From Streptomyces noursei ATCC 11455 (GTDB lineage Bacteria > Actinomycetota > Actinomycetes > Streptomycetales > Streptomycetaceae), in NCBI RefSeq assembly GCF_001704275.1, contig NZ_CP011533.1:3844001-3908000 (forward strand): a stretch of DNA of 64,000 bases, in the 5' to 3' direction. Of the stretch, positions 1 to 8,023 are shown in pieces (position 1 is the stretch's first letter; each line of letters begins with the position of its first letter). The position numbers and the translations under genes were made by a program. The notes under the pieces are model-generated. The model was not told the DNA's origin and searched no databases. It saw nothing but the letters and a program-made list of their open reading frames with translations.

Positions 1-857
1 GCGGCGACCAGTCCGCGCAGCGTCTCGGCCTCCTCGCCCTCGAACGCCACCCGCGGGATGAAACCGGCCTCGGCGCACAGCGCGTCGGTGATCCGGCGGA
101 GGCCGTAGCCCGGTTCGAGGGTGACGAAGAGTTCGCCGGCGGCTTCCGCGAGGCGGATCCGCTTGCGGGCGGCCAGCGGGTGGTCGTCCGGGACGACCAG
201 CCGGAGCTTCTGTTCGTCGAGGCGGCGCGCCACCAGGTCCGGGTAGTCCGGGACCGGCGAGGTCAGGCACAGGTCGAGGTCCCCGGCCCGGAGCCGTTCG
301 ATCATCGCCTCGCCGTAGTTCTGGACGAGTTGGAAGCGGATGCCGGGGTGGTCGGCGCGGAAGCTGCGGATCAGGCCGGGGACGGTCTCCGAGCCGAGGG
401 TGTGCAGGAAGCCGAAGGCGACCTTGCCGGCGGCCGGGTCGGCGTCGGCGCGGACCGCTTCGGTGGCTCGTTCCAGCTCGCCCAGGGACCGCTCGGCCGC
501 GGCGCGGAAGGCGCGCCCGGCCGGGGTGAGGGAGAGCGTGCGACCGTGCCGGGTGAACAGGGCCACACCGAGGTCGTCCTCCAGCCGGACCAGGGCGCGG
601 CTGAGGGTGGGCTGGGGCATGCCGAGTTCGTGGGCGGCGCGGGTGACGTGCTCGTGCCGGGCGACGGCGGCGAACTGGGCGAGCCGCGGGGCGAGGGTCA
701 ACGCCCAGGAGTCGGGCCCCAGCTCGACCGCCTCGGGCGCGGTCGGCGGGACCGGGCCGAGGCGTTCCGGAATGTCTTTTCTGTTGCGAGCTTGCAACAG
801 AGACCCTTGTGAACTGCGATCATGTGCCACGGCATCGATTATGGCGTTTTGATGCAT
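1..857 (-). CDS. LysR family transcriptional regulator (C-terminus off window)
   Basis: The minus strand is open from about position 857 to the window edge. It encodes an N-terminal winged helix-turn-helix typical of LysR proteins: a segment reading RLAQFAAVARHEHVTRAAHE, then PQPTLSRALVRLEDDLGVALF and an LTPAGRAF motif. This is followed by a LysR substrate-binding domain that runs off the window. It diverges from an MFS exporter, the usual arrangement for a LysR regulator and its target. The start is uncertain. The in-frame ATG at 857 lies inside a T-N11-A box and has no clear ribosome-binding site; GTG at 830 is an alternative, and no ATG or GTG lies closer to the HTH. The effector is unknown. 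Confidence 0.85.
   Translation of the reverse strand, partial: MHQNAIIDAVAHDRSSQGSLLQARNRKDIPERLGPVPPTAPEAVELGPDSWALTLAPRLAQFAAVARHEHVTRAAHELGMPQPTLSRALVRLEDDLGVALFTRHGRTLSLTPAGRAFRAAAERSLGELERATEAVRADADPAAGKVAFGFLHTLGSETVPGLIRSFRADHPGIRFQLVQNYGEAMIERLRAGDLDLCLTSPVPDYPDLVARRLDEQKLRLVVPDDHPLAARKRIRLAEAAGELFVTLEPGYGLRRITDALCAEAGFIPRVAFEGEEAETLRGLVA
781..800. promoter_or_regulatory. perfect inverted repeat CTGTTGC-N6-GCAACAG
   Basis: Two 7-base arms separated by six bases form a perfect dyad. It sits in the LysR leader or first codons, between the LysR HTH and the MFS gene. It may be an operator for autoregulation. Function is inferred from position only. Confidence 0.45.
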
Positions 858-866
858 TGGACGCAT
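852..866. promoter_or_regulatory. candidate LysR box (T-N11-A dyad)
   Basis: ATGC and GCAT arms flank ATTGGAC, giving the T-N11-A geometry of LysR operators. It lies in the divergent promoter region, 28 bases before the MFS ATG at 894. It overlaps the most upstream possible LysR start, which argues for a later start for that gene. Confidence 0.5.
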
Positions 867-893
867 GAGATGCCGTCGTCCTACCTTCGAAGC

Positions 894-2213
894 ATGCCTC
901 CCGCTGATACCGGGGCGTCCGTCACCGACCGTGCGGCCGCCTCTCCCCAGTCGTCCACAGACTCCTCCTCTTCCGTCGCGCCGACCGACCCCGAGTCGGA
1001 CAAGCTGCGGCCGGGCGGCCCCGGCTACCGCCGGATGAGCTTCGCCCTCTTCGCCGCCGGAGTGGCCACCTTCGCCCTCCTGTACTCCACGCAGGCACTG
1101 CTGCCGGCCATCTCCGCCGACCTCGACGTCGCCCCGGACCAGGCCAGTTGGACCGTCTCCGCGGCCACCTTCGGGCTGGCCCTCGGGGTGATCCCGCTCA
1201 GTGCGCTCTCCGAGCGGTTCGGCCGCCGCACGATGATGACGGCCTCCCTCACCGTCGCCGCGGTGATCGCGCTGCTGGTGCCGTTCGCGCCCTCGCTCGG
1301 CACGCTGATCGCGCTGCGCGCCGTCCAGGGCGTCGCGCTGGCCGGGCTGCCCGCCTCGGCGATGGCGTTCCTGGCCGAGGAGGTACGCGCCAAGGCGCTG
1401 GTGGGCGCGATCGGCCTGTTCGTGGCCGGCAACAGCATCGGCGGGATGTCCGGGCGGATCGTCACCGGCTGGGTCGCCCAGGCGTGGGGCTGGCGGGCCG
1501 CGCTCGGCGCGGTGGGCGTGCTGGCCGTGGTCTGCGCGGTGGCGTTCCGGCTGCTGGTGCCCCGGGCCCGCCACTTCGTGCCGCGCGCGGTGGGCCCGCG
1601 GACGCTGGCCCGTACGCTCGGCGGCCATCTCGCCGACCCGCTGCTGCGCCGCCTCTACGCCATCGGCGCCCTGTTCATGACGGTCTTCGGCGCGGTCTAC
1701 ACCGTGATCGGCTACCGCCTGGTCTCCGAGCCGTTCGACCTGCCCCAGGGCATCGTCGGCTCGATCTTCGTGATCTACCTGGTCGGCACGGTCTCCTCGG
1801 CCGCGGCCGGCACGCTGGTCGGCCGGATGGGCCGCCGCGGCGCGCTCTACCTCGCGGTCGGCACCACCACCGCGGGCCTGCTGCTGACCCTGTCCTCCTC
1901 GATCGGCGCGGTACTGGCGGGCCTGGTCCTGATCACCGCGGGCTTCTTCGCGGGCCACGCGGTCGCCTCGTCCTCGGTCAGCCGCACCGCCAAGACCGCC
2001 CGGGCCCAGGCGTCCGCCCTCTACCAGTGCGCGTACTACATCGGCAGCAGCCTGGGCGGCGCGCTCGGCGCCGCCGCCTTCCACGCCGCCGGCTGGTCGG
2101 GCACCGTCCTGCTCGGCCTGGCCGCGATGGCCGGCGCCGTCGGCATCACCCTCTACGCCACCCGCCGGGCGATGACCGAACGGCGGCTGCTGAGCCTGGG
2201 CAAGGCCGCGTAA
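894..2213 (+). CDS. MFS transporter (drug/metabolite exporter type)
   Basis: A 439-residue inner-membrane protein with about 12 hydrophobic segments after a Ser/Pro/Asp-rich N-terminal tail of about 45 residues. The loop between TM2 and TM3 contains LSERFGRRTMM, the classic MFS motif A variant. The family resembles the YnfM/arabinose-efflux group of proton-coupled exporters. The start at 894 (MPPADTG) is preferred over the longer open frame from 822 because it lies beyond the LysR box. It is divergent from, and probably controlled by, the adjacent LysR protein. The substrate cannot be told from sequence. Confidence 0.88.
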   Translation: MPPADTGASVTDRAAASPQSSTDSSSSVAPTDPESDKLRPGGPGYRRMSFALFAAGVATFALLYSTQALLPAISADLDVAPDQASWTVSAATFGLALGVIPLSALSERFGRRTMMTASLTVAAVIALLVPFAPSLGTLIALRAVQGVALAGLPASAMAFLAEEVRAKALVGAIGLFVAGNSIGGMSGRIVTGWVAQAWGWRAALGAVGVLAVVCAVAFRLLVPRARHFVPRAVGPRTLARTLGGHLADPLLRRLYAIGALFMTVFGAVYTVIGYRLVSEPFDLPQGIVGSIFVIYLVGTVSSAAAGTLVGRMGRRGALYLAVGTTTAGLLLTLSSSIGAVLAGLVLITAGFFAGHAVASSSVSRTAKTARAQASALYQCAYYIGSSLGGALGAAAFHAAGWSGTVLLGLAAMAGAVGITLYATRRAMTERRLLSLGKAA

Positions 2214-2255
2214 CCCGGCCCCCAGCCCGGCCGCACCACGCGGCCCCGCGAACCG

Positions 2256-2296
2256 AAGGGCCCGCCCCACCACCTGTCCTGGTGGGGCGGGCCTTT
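2256..2296 (+). terminator. strong hairpin terminator after the MFS gene
   Basis: Perfect 14-bp arms (GGCCCGCCCCACCA and its complement, 2259-2272 and 2280-2293) enclose a 7-base loop. The stem is extended by AAG/CTT pairing and ends in a short T run. It sits between the convergent MFS and SLOG-like genes and could act on both. Confidence 0.8.
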
Positions 2297-2303
2297 CGTC
2301 GTC

Positions 2304-2792
2304 CTACGGCTCGTCGCGTCCAGCACCGACCGGCCACACCACGTCAACGGGAAGTCCCGCACTCCGCGCCTGCTCGACCGTGTCCGCGGTCCCGCCTCCC
2401 TTTCCCGAAGGCGGCGTTCCGTCCCACACGGCCACAAGTCGGTCGGCTCGCTTGAGCAGTTCGCCGTTGGCTGCCTCGTATGCCTGCCGGTTCGCGGTGT
2501 CGTAGGGCATGGTCACGATCTCGGCCTCGGCGGCAAGGCGGTCGAAAGCCGGCGCGTGGTCGGGCTTGACCTTGGTCTGGCGGTAGTCCCGTGAGGGGAG
2601 GACGACAACGAGCCCCCCACCGGCCTCTACAACAGCCTCGGCGAAAAGGGTGTCGGAACCGCGGGCGAGACAGGTGACGCCGACCAGTCCATCCCGGGCG
2701 TATTCACACAGAAGCCTTCGCAGAGCTTCTTGCACGAGCGGCACAGTGCCCGCGGTCAGGTTCATGTGCCCGGTTACGGCGATGGTGACCAT
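2304..2792 (-). CDS. SLOG/Rossmann-like nucleotide-binding small protein
   Basis: A 162-residue soluble protein beginning MVTIAVTGHMNL. It has a GVTCLARGSDTLFAE segment, and later GELLKRADRLVAVWDG followed by GGTADTVEQA. These beta-strand and glycine-loop features resemble the SLOG superfamily (DprA/LOG/nucleoside deoxyribosyltransferase-like folds), which bind nucleotides or nucleotide-derived ligands. No catalytic assignment is possible. It lies 12 bases downstream of the broken TPR regulator in the same direction, a pairing that suggests the regulator once served or sensed the same signal. Start is ATG at 2792. Confidence 0.6.
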   Translation of the reverse strand: MVTIAVTGHMNLTAGTVPLVQEALRRLLCEYARDGLVGVTCLARGSDTLFAEAVVEAGGGLVVVLPSRDYRQTKVKPDHAPAFDRLAAEAEIVTMPYDTANRQAYEAANGELLKRADRLVAVWDGTPPSGKGGGTADTVEQARSAGLPVDVVWPVGAGRDEP

Positions 2793-2804
2793 TGTGGGTC
2801 TCTT

Positions 2805-3846
2805 TCAGGCGGCGGCGAGCAGTGAACGGATCTGGTCTCGGACCTCGCGGAGAGAGCCAGGAACCTCTCTTCCGACGGTATAGGGGTAGAGCCGGGACAG
2901 CTGATGGCGGACGCGGGCAGACTGCGTCAACCCAGCGACATTGACCGCTTGCCGCGTACTGCGAACTGCCTCGGTGGTGTCTCCGACGAGGAAATGGCAC
3001 TCAGCGAGACCGATCCAATCGAGCGCATAGCTCCGGCGTGCGTCGGGGGCACGCTGCTCAAGAGCGGTATGGATCGCTTCCGCTGCGCTCAGCGCATGTT
3101 CTCGGGGAGCTTGCCTGGCCAGTTCGAGTAGCCGACCACCGGTGACACCTGCCAGTTCGGCAGCGTCGAAGTAGTTGATCCAGTAGGGCTCATCGCTGAG
3201 GCTGGTGGCCGCCAGCGCCTCCTGAGCCTGTCCAGTGGCACGTTGGAAGTCCGTGCCTCGCCCCATGACCGCATAGGCCCATGCCTCACGGGTGTGAAGC
3301 ATCGCGCGCAAACGCGCCCCCGCTGTGGCACGGACTCGGTCTTGGGCGAGACGAACCAGTTCAAGCGCATCTTGCGGGCGGTCTCCGTAGAGCATCTGGC
3401 GTGCCATGCCGGCGAGCACGTTGGCACCGAATGCAGTGTCGCCAGCCGCATGCGCCGAGCGGAGAGCAAGCAAATAGTAGTCCTGAGCGCGGCGTTGAAG
3501 CCCTGAGTCCCAAGCCATCGTGGCCGCGGTGCCGGCGAGTTGAGCCATGACGCCGTACAGCCGCCGTTCGATGGAGTGGGGCTGATTCTCGTTGAGCGCG
3601 GAGGCAACCTCGTTCAGCTGCCCGAGGACCGCCTTATGGCGCAGTCCTCCGCCGTATTTGTGATCCCAGGCGCGGAAGGTTCGCGCGGTGGTTTCCAGGT
3701 CGTCCAGGTCACGTGCTCCCAGACGCTCGGGGCATCGATCACGGTCGTCCGCAGTGGCAGGTTGCAGCCGGCCTTCGACGGAGTCGAGCAGCGCGGCCCC
3801 AGTGGTGCAGCATCTGGACCTTCAAGACCCGGAAGGGCTCCGGCAT
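2805..3846 (-). pseudogene. frameshifted TPR-type regulator (XRE/WhiJ-like sensor half)
   Basis: The C-terminal 247 codons (from ATG 3548) encode tetratricopeptide-like helical repeats, with segments such as MAWDSGLQRRAQDYYLLALR and ALDWIGLAECHFLVGDTTEA. These are familiar from the C-terminal halves of Streptomyces XRE-family regulators. The same frame stays open upstream with good homology-like text (RAWDHKYGGGLRHKAV, QLNEVA) but has no ATG or GTG. The likely start is ATG at 3846 (MPEPFRVLKVQMLHHW), in a frame joined to the rest only if one G is removed from the G4 run at 3797-3800. No helix-turn-helix is seen. It may be a real pseudogene, a sequencing error, or a +1 frameshift site. A shortened 247-residue protein from 3548 could still be made. 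Confidence 0.6.
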
Positions 3847-3980
3847 GGTCAGGCCGAGCGCCTGAGGAGGATCCGCAGCGGCATGAGGGGGACGCCCCCG
3901 TCGGCAAACGCAACCGCTCCCCCTGCCCCTGGACGCGCCGCGGCGCGAGCCCTGACGTTCGGGGAACACATCAAGCCCCC

Positions 3981-4083
3981 GTCCCGGCCGGCGATTCCTT
4001 GGCCGGACATCCGGCCGGGACGGGTCCGGGCCTCCTCCGGAGGCCCAGCCAGCGCACGCCGACGCGGGGACGGACCCCGCGTC
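3981..4083. other. three consecutive perfect stem-loops
   Basis: Hairpin 1: GTCCCGGCCGG (3981-3991) pairs with 4011-4021. Hairpin 2: GGGCCTCC (4028-4035) pairs with 4039-4046 around TCC. Hairpin 3: GACGCGGGG (4061-4069) pairs with 4075-4083 around ACGGA. All arms are perfect. They fill the space between the broken regulator and the ribosome-binding site of the small ORF at 4107. They could be a structured 5' leader, terminators, or a regulatory RNA. Confidence 0.6.
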
Positions 4084-4106
4084 GCTCACGCACCAGGAGG
4101 TGCAGC

Positions 4107-4277
4107 ATGCGATATCGGTTCGATCCGGTCAAGGCCGACGGAGGCGACGAGGACGAGGGCCAGGACGGCAACCCGTCCGGGGGTTGCGGCGACGGGGACG
4201 GGTGCGGTCGCCAATATCCCAGTGCAGTAGCACTCCGGTGCCACGCCAGTGAGACAGGGCGGCCCCCGATCGTTTGA
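4107..4277 (+). CDS. small acidic Gly/Cys peptide ORF (56 codons)
   Basis: A small open frame with a strong AGGAGG ribosome-binding site ending seven bases before the ATG. The product begins MRYRFDPVKADGGDEDEGQD, continues with a GGCGDGDGCG stretch, and ends in a basic/hydrophobic tail. The very acidic middle with two closely spaced cysteines recalls small metal-binding or precursor peptides, but I recognise no family. The stop codon lies in the loop of the hairpin at 4257-4290, just before the ribosome-binding site of the next gene, so expression of the two may be coupled. There is no RiPP-modifying enzyme in the window to support a precursor role. Confidence 0.45.
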   Translation: MRYRFDPVKADGGDEDEGQDGNPSGGCGDGDGCGRQYPSAVALRCHASETGRPPIV

Positions 4278-4290
4278 TCCCGGGCCGCCC
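4257..4290 (+). terminator. hairpin across the stop codon of the small peptide ORF
   Basis: GGGCGGCCC (4257-4265) pairs perfectly with 4282-4290. The TGA of the peptide lies in the loop and the next gene's AGGAGG follows within ten bases. There is no T tract, so attenuation or translational control is as likely as termination. Confidence 0.5.
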
Positions 4291-4307
4291 TCCATCAGGA
4301 GGAATCC

Positions 4308-4729
4308 TTGAACGTTCACTGCCACGGATACACCTGGGTCGGATCAGGGACGGAGTACAGCACCGATGCGCTTCGACGGCCCGGCAACCCCCAGTTCGCC
4401 TCAGCATCAGTGGTTCCGCTGGAACCGGCCAACTGGCTGCTGAAAAACGCCTCGTTCGTGAAGGAGACGTTCCACGACGCCGGCGAAGCGGCCGCCTGGT
4501 TCGGGAAGCAGATCGCCGACTACGCCGACCGGTTCGACGGATTCCACGCGAAGGACCCCGGGACCGTCCAGGCCCAGGTCGACAGTGCGCGGGAAACGGT
4601 GGAGCAGGGCCGTGATGTCGTCGGCGGCTGGTGCATCAACGGGGGGGCACCACCTTCTACGCGGTGCATCTGATCGCCTGCCCGAACTTCTTCAGGCCGG
4701 AGCATCCGTGCCCGAAGCGGATGCGTTGA
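4308..4729 (+). pseudogene. unrecognised protein gene interrupted at a G7 tract
   Basis: The TTG start at 4308 has a good AGGAGG site. The frame encodes about 110 residues of soluble, Cys-containing protein (HCHGYTWVG near the start, helical FVKETFHDAGEAAAWFGKQI in the middle, then VVGGWCINGG) and runs out of frame after the seven-G run at 4641-4647, stopping at 4673. If the run were eight Gs, the protein would continue GTTFYAVHLIACPNFFRPEH and end at the TGA at 4727-4729, giving about 140 residues. The restored tail looks genuinely coding. Phase variation, recent decay or a homopolymer sequencing error are all possible. No family is recognised. It probably forms a unit with the small peptide ORF upstream. 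Confidence 0.55.
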
Positions 4730-4894
4730 CCTCCGACGACTAACGACTCTCGGATAACGGCTCTCGGACCGGTACGGGAGGCTCCACCTCATACCGGACC
4801 GCCGGCGCCCCCACCCATACGAGTCCCACCACCCCGGCGGGGGTGGGTGGCGGGGATGCCGTGCCCCTCAAGGCAACGGCACCCCCACACACAC

Positions 4895-6172
4895 TCAGGC
4901 AATCCGCTCCAGCACCACCGGCCGGGTCTCGAACGGGGTGTCCGACGGGGCGATCTCCACCCCGCCGTCCAGCGCCGCGAGGGCGTAGTCGAACTTCTCG
5001 GGGGTGTCGGTGTGGAGGGTGAGGAGGGGCTGGCCGGCGGTGACCCGGTCGCCGGGCTTGGCGTGGAGTTCGATGCCGGCGCCGGCCTGCACCGGGTCCT
5101 CCTTGCGGGCGCGGCCGGCGCCCAGGCGCCAGGCGGCGAGGCCGACGGCGTAGGCGTCGAGGGTCCGCAACATGCCGGAGGCGGGGGCGGGGACGACGTG
5201 GGTCTCGCGGGCCACCGGGAGCGCGGCGTCCGGGTCGCCGCCCTGGGCGGTGATCATGCGGCGCCAGTGGTCCATCGCGGAGCCGTCGGCCAGCGCCTTG
5301 GCCGGGTCGGCGTCCTTCAGGCCGGCCGCGTCGAGCATCTCGCGGGCGAGGGCGAGGGTGAGGTCGACGACGTCGGAGGGGCCGCCGCCGGCCAACACCT
5401 CGACGGATTCGCGGACTTCGAGGGCGTTGCCGGCGGTGCGGCCGAGCGGGGTGGCCATGTCGGTGAGCAGGGCGACCGTGCGCACGCCGTGGTCGGTGCC
5501 CAACCCGACCATGGTGGAGGCCAGTTCGCGGGCGTCGTCGAGGTTCTTCATGAAGGCGCCGGAGCCGACCTTGACGTCCAGGACCAGCGAACCGGTGCCC
5601 TCGGCGATCTTCTTGGACATGATGGAGGAGGCGATCAGCGGGATCGACTCGACGGTGCCGGTGACGTCGCGGAGGGCGTAGAGCTTCTTGTCGGCGGGGG
5701 CGAGGCCGTCGCCGGCGGCGCAGATGACCGAGCCGACGGTGCGCAGGACGTCGAGCATCTCGTCGTTGCTCAGGGTGGCGCGCCAGCCGGGGATGGACTC
5801 CAGCTTGTCGAGGGTGCCGCCGGTGTGGCCCAGGCCGCGGCCGGAGAGCTGCGGGACGGCGGCGCCGCAGGCGGCGACCAGCGGGGCGAGCGGCAGGGTG
5901 ATCTTGTCGCCGACGCCGCCGGTGGAGTGCTTGTCGGCGGTGGGGCGGGCGAGCGAGGAGAAGTCCATCCGCTCGCCGGAGGAGATCATGGCGGCGGTCC
6001 AGCGGGCGATCTCCTGACGGTTCATGCCGTTGAGGAAGATGGCCATGGCGAGGGACGACATCTGTTCGTGGGCGACCTCGCCGCGGGTGTACGCGTCGAT
6101 GACCCAGTCGATCTGTTCCGGGGTCAGCTCACCGCGGTCGCGCTTGGTACGGATGACGGAGATGGCGTCCAT
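4895..6172 (-). CDS. deoA: thymidine phosphorylase
   Basis: Cytoplasmic nucleoside phosphorylase of 425 residues, which cleaves thymidine or deoxyuridine with phosphate to base plus deoxyribose-1-phosphate. The glycosyltransferase-3 fold is clear: helical N-terminus MDAISVIRTKRDRGELT, the phosphate/nucleoside loop DKHSTGGVGDK at about residues 84-94, GRGLGHTGGTLDKLESIPG, and a C-terminal barrel-hammerhead domain. Length fits the family. It is the last gene of a nucleoside uptake and salvage set, 110 bases behind cdd, and has its own candidate operators just upstream, so it may have a second promoter. Start is ATG at 6172, with AAGGA upstream. Confidence 0.95.
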   Translation of the reverse strand: MDAISVIRTKRDRGELTPEQIDWVIDAYTRGEVAHEQMSSLAMAIFLNGMNRQEIARWTAAMISSGERMDFSSLARPTADKHSTGGVGDKITLPLAPLVAACGAAVPQLSGRGLGHTGGTLDKLESIPGWRATLSNDEMLDVLRTVGSVICAAGDGLAPADKKLYALRDVTGTVESIPLIASSIMSKKIAEGTGSLVLDVKVGSGAFMKNLDDARELASTMVGLGTDHGVRTVALLTDMATPLGRTAGNALEVRESVEVLAGGGPSDVVDLTLALAREMLDAAGLKDADPAKALADGSAMDHWRRMITAQGGDPDAALPVARETHVVPAPASGMLRTLDAYAVGLAAWRLGAGRARKEDPVQAGAGIELHAKPGDRVTAGQPLLTLHTDTPEKFDYALAALDGGVEIAPSDTPFETRPVVLERIA

Positions 6173-6187
6173 GGACGGGTTCCTTTC

Positions 6188-6218
6188 GAACGGGTAGGTC
6201 CCGTTCTACACGCATAGA
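6188..6218 (-). promoter_or_regulatory. two dyads upstream of deoA
   Basis: GAACGGG-TAGGT-CCCGTTC (6188-6206) is a perfect dyad. It adjoins TCTACACGCATAGA (6205-6218), a near-palindrome that matches 10 of 14 positions in a box upstream of the BMP gene (12033-12046). Both approximate TCTACGCGCGTAGA. They are probably repressor sites tying the two ends of the nucleoside operon together. Confidence 0.5.
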
Positions 6219-6241
6219 CGCCACGGTCGCCAGGGCGGGCG

Positions 6242-6266
6242 GCGGGCGGCGGCACCCGCCGCCCGC
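6242..6266 (-). terminator. GC-rich hairpin between cdd and deoA
   Basis: GCGGGCGGCGG (6242-6252) pairs with 6256-6266 around a three-base loop. It has no T tract. It could reduce read-through from cdd into deoA or protect mRNA ends. Confidence 0.45.
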
Positions 6267-6282
6267 GGGGCCCCGCCCGCCG

Positions 6283-6684
6283 TCACCGCGTCAGGTGTCC
6301 CGGGCCGAAGGCGTCCGGGAGCAGTTCCGCCAGCGGTCGGACCCCGGCCGCGGTGTCCACCAGCAGCTCCGGGCCGCCGTGCTCGTAGAGGAGCTGCCGG
6401 CAGCGACCGCACGGGACGAGCAGCTCGCCCTTGCCGTCGACGCAGGTGAACGCGGTCAGTCGGCCGCCGCCGCCGGCGAACAGGGCGGAGATCAGGCCGC
6501 ATTCGGCGCACAGCGCCAGGCCGTAGGAGGCGTTCTCGACATTGCAGCCGGTGACCGTGCGGCCGTCGTCCACCAGAGCGGCGGCGCCGACGGGGTAGCC
6601 GGAATAAGGGGCGTAGGCCCGAGACATCGCGTCCCGGGCCTGCGTCCGCAGTGCGGTCCAGTCGACCGGCACTTCGTGCGTCAT
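6283..6684 (-). CDS. cdd: cytidine deaminase
   Basis: A 133-residue zinc enzyme converting cytidine and deoxycytidine to the uridine forms. Zinc and catalytic motifs are present: GCNVENASYGLALCAE, with the catalytic Glu after NV and the first Cys ligand in CAEC, and PCGRCRQLL with two more Cys ligands. Length matches the small tetrameric bacterial/Bacillus-type CDA. It lies between the nucleoside permease and deoA on the same strand, so imported cytidine would be deaminated and then phosphorolysed. Start is ATG at 6684 (MTHEVPVDW). Confidence 0.95.
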   Translation of the reverse strand: MTHEVPVDWTALRTQARDAMSRAYAPYSGYPVGAAALVDDGRTVTGCNVENASYGLALCAECGLISALFAGGGGRLTAFTCVDGKGELLVPCGRCRQLLYEHGGPELLVDTAAGVRPLAELLPDAFGPGHLTR

Positions 6685-6739
6685 ACGTGCTGTCTTCCTT
6701 CGTGTCTTCCTTCGCGCGCGGTGCGGGGGTCCGCGCGCG

Positions 6740-8023
6740 TCAGTGGCCCTGGCCCCGGCGGTAGGGCTTGCCTATCGCCTTCGGGGACCGCAGGCGCTGC
6801 GAGAAGAGCGCCAGGACCAGCAGCGTAGCGATGTAGGGGCTGGCCTCGACCAGTTCCAGCGGGACGCTGTCGGAGAGCGCGTACCAGACCAACAGGACGA
6901 CGGCGGCGACCGCGGCGACCGCGGCCTGGGCCCGCTTGGCGGCCCGCAGCCGCACCAGCGCCAGGCCGGCGAGCAGCGCGGCCAGGCCCAGCAGCAGGGC
7001 GTGCACGGTCGGGCCGCCGCTGCGCAGCTGCATGGCGTCCATGAAGCCGAACAGGCCCGCGCCGAGGGCGACGCCGCCCGGCCGCCAGTTGCCGAAGATC
7101 ATCGTGGCCAGGCCGATGTAGCCGCGCCCGCCGGTCTGACCGTCCTGGTAGAAGTGCACGCTGATCGCCAGGAAGGCGCCGCCGAGACCGGCCAGCGCGC
7201 CGGAGACCAGCACCGCGGCGTACTTGTACGCGTAGACGTTGACGCCGAGGGTCTCGGCGGAGAGCGGGGCCTCGCCGCAGGACCGCAGCCGCAGGCCGAA
7301 CGACGAGCGCCAGAGCAGGAAGAAGGTGCCGACGAAGAGGACGACGGTCAGGACGGTGAGCCAGGAGACGCCGGTGACCGCGGCGCCGAGCACCCCGGCG
7401 ACGTCGGAGACCAGGAACCAGTGGTGGCCCTCGATCCCGTTCAGCCAGTCCGCGAGGCCGGGGACGGTGAAGGTCGGCATGTCGGACATCGGCGGGGACT
7501 GCTTGTCGTTGCCGCCGGCCACCATCGCCGCGCTGCCCTCCTGGCCGAACCAGAGGGTGGCGAGGTACTGGGTGGCGCCCAGCGCCAGGATGTTGATCGC
7601 GACACCGGAGACGATGTGGTCCACGCCGAAGGTCACGGTGGCGACGGCGTGCACCAGGCCGCCGAGCGCGCCACCGAGGATGCCGGCCGCGGCCGCCGCC
7701 CAGGGGCCGTGCTGCCAGCCCACCCAGCCGGCCGCGAACGAGCCGAGCATCATCATGCCTTCGAGACCGATGTTGATCACGCCGGCCCGCTCGGCCCACA
7801 GACCGCCCAGACCGGCCAGCCCGATCGGTACCGCGGCGCTGAGCGCGGCCCCGAACTGGCCGGCGGACGTGAGGTCCGCGGCGCCGCTGACGGCCCGCAG
7901 GGCGGAGACCGCCAACAGCGCGCCGGCGACGATCAGCATGATCCAGGGGTAGGTCAGCTTCCGCTTCCCGCCGCCCGTGCCGGGGGCCGCGGGTCGCGCC
8001 GCGGACTTGAGCTCCGTACTCAC
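6740..8023 (-). CDS. nucleoside ABC transporter permease (second subunit)
   Basis: A 427-residue inner-membrane protein of the BPD_transp_2 family, with about ten hydrophobic segments after a short basic N-terminus (MSTELKSAARPAAPGTGGGK). It includes the conserved ERAGVINIGLEGMMMLG loop characteristic of BMP-type nucleoside importers (NupQ/YufQ-like), and GRGYIGLATMIFGNWRP near the C-terminus. Its start overlaps the stop of the first permease by four bases, so translation is coupled. With the preceding permease, ATPase and lipoprotein it forms a purine/pyrimidine nucleoside uptake system, supported by cdd and deoA immediately downstream. Confidence 0.93.
   Translation of the reverse strand: MSTELKSAARPAAPGTGGGKRKLTYPWIMLIVAGALLAVSALRAVSGAADLTSAGQFGAALSAAVPIGLAGLGGLWAERAGVINIGLEGMMMLGSFAAGWVGWQHGPWAAAAAGILGGALGGLVHAVATVTFGVDHIVSGVAINILALGATQYLATLWFGQEGSAAMVAGGNDKQSPPMSDMPTFTVPGLADWLNGIEGHHWFLVSDVAGVLGAAVTGVSWLTVLTVVLFVGTFFLLWRSSFGLRLRSCGEAPLSAETLGVNVYAYKYAAVLVSGALAGLGGAFLAISVHFYQDGQTGGRGYIGLATMIFGNWRPGGVALGAGLFGFMDAMQLRSGGPTVHALLLGLAALLAGLALVRLRAAKRAQAAVAAVAAVVLLVWYALSDSVPLELVEASPYIATLLVLALFSQRLRSPKAIGKPYRRGQGH

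Noticed and set aside
2304..4740. A complete mobile element or prophage fragment
   Set aside because: No integrase, transposase, attachment repeat or terminal inverted repeat was found at the borders.
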